A stretch of 64,000 bases of DNA, taken from the NCBI GenBank assembly GCA_022819745.1, contig JAJEGS010000016.1, forward strand, positions 100,118 through 164,117. The letters are read 5' to 3'. Under the pieces are notes generated by a model. It was given only the letters and a program-made list of their open reading frames with translations, was not told the origin of the DNA and searched no databases. Numbering within the stretch: the stretch's first letter is position 1; each line of letters begins with the position of its first letter. Source of the stretch: Candidatus Latescibacterota bacterium. GTDB taxonomy: Bacteria > Latescibacterota > UBA2968 > UBA8231. This document shows, one piece after another, positions 26,057 to 33,622 of the stretch. The position numbers and the translations under genes are program-made.

Positions 26057-26085
26057 ACGCAGCTAGCTGTGCTGCGTATTTTTTT
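26057..26085 (+). terminator. Plus-strand hairpin with T tract (terminator-like)
   Basis: A 7-bp stem (ACGCAGC at 26057-26063 with GCTGCGT at 26071-26077) with a seven-base loop, followed by A and seven T residues. Formally this is an intrinsic terminator reading rightward, but no plus-strand gene ends nearby. The same bases also give TTGACG-N17-TATTTT (26054-26082), a possible promoter for the next gene, so the function is ambiguous. Confidence 0.45.
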
Positions 26086-26136
26086 AACCTCATAACGTAA
26101 GCTCGGAACCGAGTTTACAGAAAGAACGCCGCCGTT

Positions 26137-26337
26137 ATGACCGAATCTACCGAGCGCGTCATCACCCACGCCGAACGCATCGCAAGGCTAGAAGGAATTT
26201 CCGAACAACTAAGTCAACTCTTCCTAGAGCATCGCCGAGATTTTCGTTGGATGGTCGGCATTCAGGTGACCGGCTTCCTCGTCATCATCGGAATCATGGT
26301 CTCTTTGTTTGTGGCTCTGAAAGGGGGAGGAGGCTAA
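26137..26337 (+). CDS. Small membrane protein of unknown function
   Basis: A 66-residue product that I cannot assign to a named family. An amphipathic, charged helix (residues about 8-37, ERIARLEGISEQLSQLF) that could form a coiled coil leads into one clear membrane segment (about 40-61, VGIQVTGFLVIIGIMVSLFV). A glycine-rich end follows. The layout resembles small XhlA-like or stomatin-partner proteins, but the match is only structural. The ribosome-binding site is weak. Six bases after its stop the tRNA-Ala begins, so the two could share a transcript ended by the strong hairpin after the tRNA. Confidence 0.6.
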   Translation: MTESTERVITHAERIARLEGISEQLSQLFLEHRRDFRWMVGIQVTGFLVIIGIMVSLFVALKGGGG

Positions 26338-26343
26338 AAATAC

Positions 26344-26419
26344 GGGGCTGTAGCTCAGCTGGGAGAGCGCGGGCTTTGCAAGCCTGAGGTCGTCGGTTCG
26401 ATCCCGATCAGCTCCACCA
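26344..26419 (+). tRNA. tRNA-Ala (anticodon UGC)
   Basis: A 76-base cloverleaf with CCA encoded. The acceptor strands GGGGCTG and CAGCTCC pair with a G3-U70 wobble, the identity element of alanine tRNA. The anticodon loop TTTGCAA puts TGC at 26377-26379, and the T loop GGTTCGATCCC is canonical. It is read from the plus strand behind a small membrane-protein gene and ahead of a terminator. Confidence 0.98.
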
Positions 26420-26433
26420 TTTAATTGTAACAG

Positions 26434-26488
26434 AGAAGCGGATCTAGAACAAGCACACAGCTTGCGTCTGATATCCGCTTCTATTTTT
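26434..26488 (+). terminator. Rho-independent terminator after tRNA-Ala
   Basis: Ten-base perfect arms (AGAAGCGGAT at 26434-26443 with ATCCGCTTCT at 26473-26482) enclose a second small stem, and are followed by A and five T residues. It begins 15 bases after the tRNA 3' end. Confidence 0.9.
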
Positions 26489-26534
26489 GTACTCGCCCCG
26501 GTACTCAACTCAAAGCTCTACTATGGAGGACAAG

Positions 26535-28109
26535 ATGCCGCACAACCAATGGAGACTCATCTACGTCAGCGACCCTTCGGGCAATGCCAACTACGATTTT
26601 GACCCAGGCATGGCACGTCCCCTCATAACCTCACACCCCGCCAAGCCAGAGGAACTGCAGCGCATAATCGACAACGTCGCCGCCAACAGGCCCGATACCT
26701 TTATCCAAGAGGTCTATAACGCCGGTTGGACCTTGTACTTTCGCTCCCCGCGCTTCGAGTACGACGCCCGTCCCCAGCACCGGCGCTTTATTCCGATGAT
26801 GGACGACGGGATCATGCCGCTGCAGGTGATGCTCGACCAAGCCCGTAAGCACGGGATGAATTTTCTCGCTGGTTTTCGCATGAACGACAGCCACGGCGCA
26901 CCCGACCAAGGAGGGATGTTTCTCCACAAGAACCCGCAGTGGAAAATTGTGGAGATGCCGCAAGGCGTGGCCTTCGTTCCCGGCAATAGGATGGATTTTA
27001 CCTTTGCCGAGGTGCGCGATTATCTCTTCTCAGTGATGGCAGAAGTCGTCGATCAATTCGACGTCGATGGACTTGAGCTGGTCTTCCGCGAAGGGCTTTA
27101 CTTTCCAGCTCCCCAAGGCGATAGAAGCCTAGCACGCGAGCGCCAACCGCTTATGACTGAATTGATCCGACGGGTGCGGGACATGCTCGACCAAGCCGGA
27201 AACAGCCGGGGCCGCGACCTTCAGTTGGGAGTCCGTGTCCCGGAGACATTAGAGGAATGCCACAACTGCGGTCTCGACGTGCCCACCTGGATAGCGGAAG
27301 CGCTCATCGACTACGTCGCTCCCCAAGACGCCATGTATTCGGATTGCAACGCCCCGCACCAAGAGTTCAGCCAACTCACCAAGGCCACCAAATGCGAACT
27401 CATCCCCGGCCTCCTTCCCTATTGCGCCAACCTCGACCGCACCGGTCCGCCGTTGACGCTCGAAAACTACCGCGCCTTGGCCCACTCGTTTGCCCGCCAA
27501 GGTGCCGATGGGGTCTCCATGTACAATTTTCAGATGCACTGGGATGCCTTCTGGAAAGCGACCCGCGATCCAGGGTCAGAGGCCATGTATCCTCTGGCCC
27601 TTAGCTACCTGCGGGAACTGCGGGATCCGGCCAAAATTGCCGCTGGCGCTCGGCACTATCTCTTTCATCCCATGTGGGGCGGCTCTACGGCTTTTGGGGC
27701 CCCGGGCAAAACCGCGGGTGGAATTATCAGAGACGATAAGATTCTCCTCGAGCGGACGGAGCAGCAGCCTTATGGGCAGTATCATTTCCGTCTGTACGAA
27801 AACTTCGACGAGATCGTCTTCGCCAAGCTGTTCTTCCGCGCTACGGGCTTGGGGCCGTACGACCGTATTGAGGTCGATATCAACGGTACGCCCATCCCCG
27901 CCGACGGCGTGCGCCACATCTGGCACAGCGACGGCCGACATCCAAATCAAGGACGGCCGCTTCCCGCGCATACGACCTGCATTATCGATCTGTCGTCGCC
28001 TCCCATACGCGACGGCGACAATGCCCTCGGCGTCCGCTTGCTGTTCTCCGGCCTCCCCGAAGGGGCTGTCGTCATCGACGAACTAGAAGTGACTGTGCTG
28101 CCGCGCTAG
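26535..28109 (+). CDS. Putative glycoside-hydrolase-like TIM-barrel protein
   Basis: A 524-residue cytosolic-looking protein, without a signal peptide. The first 350 residues look like a TIM barrel of the loosely defined family-10-like hydrolase group. They have the stretches PLQVMLDQARKHGMNFLAGF, FDVDGLELVFREG (an acidic strand end) and FARQGADGVSMYNFQMHWD. The last 110 residues form a beta-rich domain that could bind sugar. I chose the ATG at 26535 because GGAGGA stands four bases before it; an upstream in-frame start at 26487 lies in the tRNA terminator. The next genes encode two ABC exporters, so it may process what they move. The substrate is unknown. Confidence 0.65.
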   Translation: MPHNQWRLIYVSDPSGNANYDFDPGMARPLITSHPAKPEELQRIIDNVAANRPDTFIQEVYNAGWTLYFRSPRFEYDARPQHRRFIPMMDDGIMPLQVMLDQARKHGMNFLAGFRMNDSHGAPDQGGMFLHKNPQWKIVEMPQGVAFVPGNRMDFTFAEVRDYLFSVMAEVVDQFDVDGLELVFREGLYFPAPQGDRSLARERQPLMTELIRRVRDMLDQAGNSRGRDLQLGVRVPETLEECHNCGLDVPTWIAEALIDYVAPQDAMYSDCNAPHQEFSQLTKATKCELIPGLLPYCANLDRTGPPLTLENYRALAHSFARQGADGVSMYNFQMHWDAFWKATRDPGSEAMYPLALSYLRELRDPAKIAAGARHYLFHPMWGGSTAFGAPGKTAGGIIRDDKILLERTEQQPYGQYHFRLYENFDEIVFAKLFFRATGLGPYDRIEVDINGTPIPADGVRHIWHSDGRHPNQGRPLPAHTTCIIDLSSPPIRDGDNALGVRLLFSGLPEGAVVIDELEVTVLPR

Positions 28110-28136
28110 TTGTCGCTTTTCAGCTAAGGAGGAACC

Positions 28137-30050
28137 TTGTCGAGGAGCGATCCCGAGTTCTGGAATCGGCGCACGAGCGCGACGGCTATATGGACTAACC
28201 TGCGCTGGACCTTCGTCCACATCTGGGCGCACGGGCGGGCCCCGGCCTTGGGCATCGTCGCCGTGCAAATACTCTTGGGCATCCAGCCCGCGCTGCTCAT
28301 CTACATCACCCAGCACCTCATCGACACCGTTGTCGCCTCCGCCGGTGAAGGGGGCGCTGGCTTTGAACAAACTCTCCCGTGGCTTATAGCATTCGGGGCC
28401 GTGCTCCTCCTCACAAGCGACGTGCAGTGGAAAGTGCGGGACACGCTCCACCTGCGGCTCGAACAGAACCTCGAACACGCGCTCGGTCGTCGCTTTCTGG
28501 CCAAGGCGTCGAGGCTGCCGCTCGTCTTCTTTGAGGTAAGCGCATTTTACGACCGCTTGGAACGCGCCAAGAATCCGGGGCGCACGGTTGATCGATTCTT
28601 CTTCGCGGCCATGCACACATTTCAGGCCGGCATCCGAGTCATTTCTATCGCGATCATATTCACCTCGGTCTCTCTCTGGATCTCGCTAACTCTTCTAATC
28701 GTACTGATACCACAAATCCTAATGTCCATCGAACAGAGCCGGCGGTTCATGAGCTTCACCTACGGCCAGACCGAGGCAATGCGTCGGGTTGGCTACGTCG
28801 ATCGGATTCTCACCGGCCGGGGCGCACAGAAAGAGATGCGCCTCTTTGCCCTCCATCAGATGCTGAGCCAGCGATGGCGGGCCATGCGCCGGGCATTGCG
28901 AGAGCAACTCTGGCGACAACAAAATCAACTGGTCCGACGAGAGCTTCCCGTCGCCAGCTTGCGCCTCGGTGCCTCGGCCGGCATCGCCATTGCTTTGGCC
29001 TATTTTCTCGGCGACCGGCTCCTCACGCCCGGCCGCTTTGTCGCCCTGTTCCGAGGAGTGGACGACATGCTGGGAGCCGGTTCCAGCCTCGGCTACCATT
29101 CGATGACACTGCAAAACCAAAACGCCGAAATCAGCTATGTGCGCGAGTTTCTCGACCTGCCCGAGGATGACGGCGCTTGGCTGCAACAACCACCAGCCGA
29201 CCGCGAACCAACCCGGCCCTTTCCCAAACCGCTGCGCGAGGGGTTTGCCGTCGAAGATGTCTGGTTCGCCTATCCAGCAGCGAGTGCTACCAAAGCCGAG
29301 AACCCTCGGCCCGTCCTGCGAGGAGTGAACCTGCACCTCAAGCCAGGGGAACGAGTGGCCCTCGTCGGCGAGAACGGCGCGGGAAAATCGACCCTCGCCA
29401 AACTCCTGTTGGGCCTGTACCAACCAACAGCGGGCGAGATCGCGGTGGACGGCATCCGCTACGGTGAGATCGACCGGACCAGCCTTGCAAGCGCGGTCAG
29501 TGCCGCGTTCCAAGACTTCTTCAACTTTGAACTCACCGCCTCTCAGTCAATCGGCATCGGTGCCCTCGGCACCGGCGGTAGCGACCGGGAGAATGACTTG
29601 TGGCCGGCGTGGCTGCCGCCCGATCCAGCGGTGGTAGAAAACGCGGCGCGGCGAGCCGGAGTCGATGCCATCGCTGCGCGCCTGCCCCACGGCTACGACA
29701 CCCCGGTAGGACACGTCCTCGATGGCGGACAAGGGCTTTCCGGGGGCGAGTGGCAGCGACTCGCCATTGCCCGCGCATTCATCCGCCAGCCCGAGTTGCT
29801 GATCCTCGACGAGCCTACAGCCGCGCTGGATCCCATGGCCGAGGCCGAGGTGTACCGGCAGTTTGGCGAACTGTTCGCCGGCCGCACCGCGCTGTTAATC
29901 AGCCACCGGCTTGGCTCAGCCCGCATGGCCGACCGCATTCTCGTCCTCAAGGACGGTCGCATCGTCGAGCAAGGCCCCCACGACGACCTAGTGGCAAAGG
30001 GCGGCGTGTATGCTGCCATGTGGGAGGAACAAGCCTCGTGGTACCAGTAA
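28137..30050 (+). CDS. ABC exporter, fused permease and ATPase (first of pair)
   Basis: A 637-residue type IV half-transporter. A six-helix exporter domain covers about residues 30-330, and the ATPase domain follows with Walker A GENGAGKSTLAK and signature LSGGEWQRLAIAR. Walker B LLILDEPTAALDP with its catalytic glutamate and the switch histidine in LLISHRLGSARMADR are also present. The start is TTG behind a strong AAGGAGG site. A second, related half-transporter follows 17 bases after its stop, so they may form a heterodimer; both ATPase sites look intact. The substrate is unknown; peptides, lipids or glycans are all possible for this family. Confidence 0.9.
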   Translation: MSRSDPEFWNRRTSATAIWTNLRWTFVHIWAHGRAPALGIVAVQILLGIQPALLIYITQHLIDTVVASAGEGGAGFEQTLPWLIAFGAVLLLTSDVQWKVRDTLHLRLEQNLEHALGRRFLAKASRLPLVFFEVSAFYDRLERAKNPGRTVDRFFFAAMHTFQAGIRVISIAIIFTSVSLWISLTLLIVLIPQILMSIEQSRRFMSFTYGQTEAMRRVGYVDRILTGRGAQKEMRLFALHQMLSQRWRAMRRALREQLWRQQNQLVRRELPVASLRLGASAGIAIALAYFLGDRLLTPGRFVALFRGVDDMLGAGSSLGYHSMTLQNQNAEISYVREFLDLPEDDGAWLQQPPADREPTRPFPKPLREGFAVEDVWFAYPAASATKAENPRPVLRGVNLHLKPGERVALVGENGAGKSTLAKLLLGLYQPTAGEIAVDGIRYGEIDRTSLASAVSAAFQDFFNFELTASQSIGIGALGTGGSDRENDLWPAWLPPDPAVVENAARRAGVDAIAARLPHGYDTPVGHVLDGGQGLSGGEWQRLAIARAFIRQPELLILDEPTAALDPMAEAEVYRQFGELFAGRTALLISHRLGSARMADRILVLKDGRIVEQGPHDDLVAKGGVYAAMWEEQASWYQ

Positions 30051-30067
30051 TCCTACAGGATACAACG

Positions 30068-31888
30068 GTGGCCCGCCCGCCCGCCATGCGCACACTCCTG
30101 CGCTTTCTATGGTGGATGATCCAGACAGACCCCCGCCACTCTATCCTCTTATTGGTGCTCCAGTTCGCCACCGGTCTGATGCCGGCCGCGTCAGTGTGGA
30201 TCGTGCGGGCGCTCTTCGATCGCAGCCTCGAGGTGTACGAGGGCCGCCTGCCCGTGGCGGACATGCTGGTGTGGGTCGCTCTGTGGGCCGTGTTGACTTT
30301 GGCCGATATGGGAATCCGCATCTGGACCCGCACCCTTCTTCGCGAGCGGCTAAAACAGGAGATGGAAGACCGGCTACTCACCCAACTTCAGCGCAAAGCA
30401 AGCGTCCTGCGGCTCGAGACCTTCGAGCGTGCCGATTTCCACGACGTGCTGCGCCGGGCACAAGAAGCAGCCTCGCCCGGCTTCTTTCTCAACCTCATCG
30501 GCGAGATCAACACAATAATCACCGGAACGCTGACGGCCGTCTCCGTCGCCTTGGTCGTCGGGCTGTGGAATCCGCTGCTCCTGATCGCCATTGCCTTGGT
30601 CTCGGTGCCGCCGCCACTGGTGCAGATGTTCCAAGGGAAGACCACCTTTCTCCTCAAGCGCGAGCAGACCCAGCGCCAGCGTCTGCGGGCCTACTTGGAG
30701 CGCATTCTCACCGACCGCACCGCCGCCAAGGAGGTGCGCGTCTTCAACCTTGGATCGACCTTGCTCGGTTGGTGGGAGCATCTCTACTGGCAGGTAGCCG
30801 ACCGGCTCTTTCAGCAGAAACGCTCGCAGGCTTCGGTCAACGCCTTGCTAGCAGCTTTCAGTTTGGCCGGGCTGGCCGCAGGCATCGGCTGGTCGGCTTG
30901 GGCCGTGGCCAACGGCGGGCTCTCCCCCGGACAGTTCGCCGCCATGATGGTGGCACTGCAGGAAGTCAGAACGCACGTCGACCGGGTCTTCTTTCGCGTT
31001 GGTTATCTCGCCAATTACCTCCTGTACATCGCCGATCTCTTCACCTACCTCGACTTGGGACCGGAAGAGCCAAAGGATGGCGTGCGAATCGACGGCGTCG
31101 GCGAGGTTCCGATTGCAGCCACCGGTCTCTCTTTCCGCTATCCACAGGCGGAATACCCGGCAATCGACGACATCTCGTTCACCATCCAGCCCGGCGAGCG
31201 CGTGGCCCTCGTCGGTGCCAACGGCTCGGGCAAGACTACGCTAGTCAAAGCGCTGTTGGGCTTGTTCCATCCCACGCAGGGAAAGGTGCTCTACGGCGAT
31301 GTCGATCTGAACCGGATGGATCGGAACGGCCTGTGGGACCAATCAGCCGCGGTATTCCAAGATTACACCCGTTTCGCCTTTTCTCTGGGTGAGAACATCG
31401 GCTTGGGACGCACCGAGCGCATGGGCGACCAAGCAGCCGTCGAGCGCGCCGCCCACCAAGGCGGGGCCGCCCCCATCGCCGAGCAACTACCAGAGCGCTA
31501 CCACACCCTTCTCACCAAGGAATTTGCTGGCGGAACCGAACTGTCCGGCGGCGAGTGGCAGCGCGTCGCCATCTCTAGGGGATTCATGCGCAACGCCTCA
31601 CTGATCGTACTCGACGAGCCAACCGCGTCGCTCGACCCCCAGGCCGAGGCCGACGTATTCCGGCGCTTCCTCGCCATGTCCGGCGAGCGGACCACCATCG
31701 TGGTCTCCCACCGCTTGGGATCGGCTCGGCTATGCGATCGGATATTGGTATTAAAAGAGGGACGCCTGCTCGAAAATGGGACGCACGGCGAATTGCTGTC
31801 TCAAGAGGGAGAATACGCCCGCTTATGGGCTTTGCAGGCGCAATGGTACGGCGAGGAGGAAGCGAAATTGCGGGATACAGGAGAATGA
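30068..31888 (+). CDS. ABC exporter, fused permease and ATPase (second of pair)
   Basis: A roughly 606-residue exporter half-transporter with an N-terminal membrane domain (about 1-330). Its C-terminal ATPase domain has GANGSGKTTLVK, LSGGEWQRVAIS, LIVLDEPTASLDP and IVVSHRLGSARLCDR. The start is either the GTG at 30068, with AGGA seven bases before it, or the ATG at 30086; the open frame further upstream overlaps the first transporter and is not used. The final residues are unusual: after GEYARLWALQAQWYGE the frame runs ten codons into foreign sequence. A second copy of the same 51 bp, ending in the short natural tail GEG-stop, lies 821 bases downstream beyond a toxin-antitoxin module. Confidence 0.9.
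   Translation: MARPPAMRTLLRFLWWMIQTDPRHSILLLVLQFATGLMPAASVWIVRALFDRSLEVYEGRLPVADMLVWVALWAVLTLADMGIRIWTRTLLRERLKQEMEDRLLTQLQRKASVLRLETFERADFHDVLRRAQEAASPGFFLNLIGEINTIITGTLTAVSVALVVGLWNPLLLIAIALVSVPPPLVQMFQGKTTFLLKREQTQRQRLRAYLERILTDRTAAKEVRVFNLGSTLLGWWEHLYWQVADRLFQQKRSQASVNALLAAFSLAGLAAGIGWSAWAVANGGLSPGQFAAMMVALQEVRTHVDRVFFRVGYLANYLLYIADLFTYLDLGPEEPKDGVRIDGVGEVPIAATGLSFRYPQAEYPAIDDISFTIQPGERVALVGANGSGKTTLVKALLGLFHPTQGKVLYGDVDLNRMDRNGLWDQSAAVFQDYTRFAFSLGENIGLGRTERMGDQAAVERAAHQGGAAPIAEQLPERYHTLLTKEFAGGTELSGGEWQRVAISRGFMRNASLIVLDEPTASLDPQAEADVFRRFLAMSGERTTIVVSHRLGSARLCDRILVLKEGRLLENGTHGELLSQEGEYARLWALQAQWYGEEEAKLRDTGE
31808..31858 (+). repeat. 51-bp direct repeat, copy 1 (3' end of ABC exporter gene)
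   Basis: This copy is the functional end of the second ABC exporter gene. It matches 32629-32679 at 49 of 51 positions (differences at 31843 and 31857). Together the copies bracket the toxin-antitoxin module. Confidence 0.95.
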
Positions 31889-31953
31889 TCAAGGACTGCG
31901 ATATGCTTCTAAAGCAAGAGGGAGCCGCCTCCATTGCCTACCGCTGGATGATC

Positions 31954-31983
31954 TTTACATGACAACGCAAACTACGTATAGTT
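31954..31983 (+). promoter_or_regulatory. Promoter and operator of the toxin-antitoxin module
   Basis: TTTACA (31954-31959) and TATAGT (31977-31982) are 17 bases apart. An inverted repeat with AACTA and TAGTT arms (31970-31983) covers the -10 element, where an HTH antitoxin could repress. The predicted transcript begins at or next to the toxin ATG at 31990, so the message would be leaderless. Confidence 0.65.
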
Positions 31984-31989
31984 GGTCAT

Positions 31990-32310
31990 ATGCTGTTCAT
32001 CGAGACATCGGAATTCACCAAGCATCTACGGTCACATCTCGATGACGACAGTTACGCCGCGCTTCAGATGTTTCTCAGTGCGTACCCAGACGCCGGAGAC
32101 ATCATTCGCGGATCGGGCGGTATGCGGAAAATCCGCTGGAGATCGAAGGAGCGCGGCAAGCGAGGCGGTAGCCGGGTCATCTACTACTGGCATGTCGCCG
32201 AGGACCATATTTATCTACTCACCCTGTACGGCAAGGGCGTGAAGGACGATCTGACGCCTGCCGAGCGGGCCGCGTGGCGCAAGGTCGTAGAGGAGATCAA
32301 AAATGGCTGA
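31990..32310 (+). CDS. RelE/HigB-like toxin
   Basis: A 106-residue basic protein with the RelE-superfamily pattern of a growth-inhibiting mRNA interferase acting at the ribosome. The signs are IRGSGGMRKIRWRSKERGKRGG, a beta strand VIYYWHVAEDHIYLLTLYGKG, and a C-terminal helix LTPAERAAWRKVVEEIKNG. This is the arrangement of the NadT/HigB branch. No ribosome-binding site precedes the ATG, in keeping with a leaderless message. The antitoxin gene overlaps its end by eight bases. Toxin-first order with an HTH antitoxin is characteristic of HigBA-type systems. Activity is inferred from family, not shown. Confidence 0.88.
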   Translation: MLFIETSEFTKHLRSHLDDDSYAALQMFLSAYPDAGDIIRGSGGMRKIRWRSKERGKRGGSRVIYYWHVAEDHIYLLTLYGKGVKDDLTPAERAAWRKVVEEIKNG

Positions 32311-32617
32311 ACGGAACATCGCCGCCGAAGTTCTTGCGGGTCTGCACGAAGCTCGAGAGCACCGAGCCGGCAAGCGCACACTGCGGACCATCCAAGTCGA
32401 GGCAAAGCCTCTGCCCGGACTCACGCCCGATATGATTAAGAGGATTCGCGAAGAGCTCGACGTTTCAAGAGCGGTATTCGCCCACCTGCTGCGCGTACCG
32501 GTGCGCACCGTTGAGGGCTGGGAGCAAGGCAGGTCCAGCCCACCGGATGCGGCGGCGGCCCTTATCCTCATGGCCCAGAAATACCCGGATACCTTTGAGC
32601 GGCTGGCATCACTGTGA
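32303..32617 (+). CDS. HTH (XRE-type) antitoxin
   Basis: A 104-residue DNA-binding protein that should neutralise the preceding toxin and repress the module. The helix-turn-helix spans about residues 45-85 (MIKRIREELDVSRAVFAHLL, then VPVRTVEGWEQGRSSPPDAAAALI), typical of HigA/NadS antitoxins. The N-terminal 40 residues are charged and likely form the toxin-binding part. Its start lies inside the toxin gene, so translation is coupled. Twelve bases after its stop the second copy of the exporter-gene repeat begins. Confidence 0.9.
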   Translation: MAERNIAAEVLAGLHEAREHRAGKRTLRTIQVEAKPLPGLTPDMIKRIREELDVSRAVFAHLLRVPVRTVEGWEQGRSSPPDAAAALILMAQKYPDTFERLASL

Positions 32618-32628
32618 GCTGCACTGAT

Positions 32629-32682
32629 GGAGAATACGCCCGCTTATGGGCTTTGCAGGCGCAGTGGTACGGCGAGGGGTAG
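32629..32682 (+). repeat. 51-bp direct repeat, copy 2 (displaced exporter gene end)
   Basis: This copy repeats 31808-31858 and still reads in frame as EYARLWALQAQWYGEG followed by TAG at 32680-32682. It has no start and no gene attached, and lies nine bases before the amidohydrolase start. It is best read as the original 3' end of the exporter gene, left behind when the cassette arrived. Confidence 0.9.
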
Positions 32683-32690
32683 GGTGAGCC

Positions 32691-33530
32691 GTGGCCGCCT
32701 CTTACCCCATTGTCAACGGCGCCGAGCACGCCTGGGTTCTCCACGACCCCCGCTTTAAGCCCGACCCGCGTCTGTCCAACTGCCCCGGTGCCAAGCCCGA
32801 CTATGAGCAGTCGGCCGAAGACCTCATCGAACACATGCGGACCTATGGAGTCGATAAGGTCGTCATCAGCCAGGTGTGCTACTACGGCCGCGACAACCGC
32901 TATGCCAGCCACTGCGTACAGCGCTATCCCGACCGCTTTGCCGCCATCGGCCTTTTAGTGGGGTACCGGCTGCACCATCCGGCCGATCCGGAGAATCCGG
33001 CGCGCTTGGAACGGGCCATGCGAGAGCAGGGTTTGGCAGGGCTGCGCTTGAGTCCCATCTACGACCGCGACGTGGTCTGGCTCAATGATGAGGTCAGCTA
33101 TCCACTGTGGCACCGGGCCGAGGAGTTGGGCGCGGTGTTCAACATCTTCCTAGCGCCGCACCAAGTGGAGCAAGTGGCGGCCATGGCCGAGCGCTTCCCC
33201 GGAGTCAAAGTGGTCATCGACCATCTGGCGATGATCGACATCAGCGCCCCCGATAGCGAGGGCTTTGGGCCGCTGCTCGATCTAGCCCGCTGGCCCAATG
33301 TGTACATCCGCACCTCGCTGCACAATCCTTCCAAGGAACGACCGCCCTTCCGCGATGTATGGCCCTTTTTGGAGCGGGTGTACGACCGCTTTGGGCCGCG
33401 GCGGATGGTATGGGCCAATTTTTACGAACTGCTCATTATGCAGGAGTTGATCCCCTTTTTCAGCGCTGAAGACAAGACGTGGATTTTGGGGAAGAACGCG
33501 CTAGAGATCTACTTCAAAGGTCAGAGCTGA
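32691..33530 (+). CDS. Amidohydrolase-family metal-dependent hydrolase
   Basis: A 279-residue TIM-barrel protein of the amidohydrolase-2 group. Visible features are SAEDLIEHMRTYGVDKVVISQV, HCVQRYPDRFAAIGLL, GLAGLRLSPIYDRD and VVIDHLAMIDIS. The C-terminal segment is YDRFGPRRMVWANFYELL, where the family usually has a metal-binding aspartate (GSD/GTD). That position reads WANF here, and the N-terminal HxH motif is reduced to a single histidine (GAEHAW). Metal binding may therefore be altered. The start is GTG at 32691. Before the toxin-antitoxin insertion it probably followed the ABC exporter genes directly. Confidence 0.8.
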   Translation: MAASYPIVNGAEHAWVLHDPRFKPDPRLSNCPGAKPDYEQSAEDLIEHMRTYGVDKVVISQVCYYGRDNRYASHCVQRYPDRFAAIGLLVGYRLHHPADPENPARLERAMREQGLAGLRLSPIYDRDVVWLNDEVSYPLWHRAEELGAVFNIFLAPHQVEQVAAMAERFPGVKVVIDHLAMIDISAPDSEGFGPLLDLARWPNVYIRTSLHNPSKERPPFRDVWPFLERVYDRFGPRRMVWANFYELLIMQELIPFFSAEDKTWILGKNALEIYFKGQS

Positions 33531-33622
33531 CAGCCCATTCCGCGGCCGGATTCAGGGTACTTCCACGGCGAATTGCCGCAGATCGCGTCGGGGAATTCTC
33601 AATCCAGATATGCACATATCCC

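Larger units (their letters stand above)
31859..32628. other. Toxin-antitoxin cassette inserted behind an ABC exporter gene
   Basis: These 770 bases lie between the two 51-bp repeats and contain a complete promoter, a RelE/HigB-like toxin gene and an HTH antitoxin gene, but no recombinase. The first 30 bases supply a new tail and stop codon to the exporter gene. Removing one repeat and this segment would rejoin the exporter directly to the amidohydrolase gene nine bases away. That this is an inserted unit is inferred from the repeats. Confidence 0.7.

Noticed and set aside
29600..30067. Upstream extension of the second ABC exporter into the first
   Set aside because: The sequence is Arg/Pro/Ala-rich frame-shifted exporter ATPase; a signal AGGA and GTG/ATG start lie at 30057-30088.
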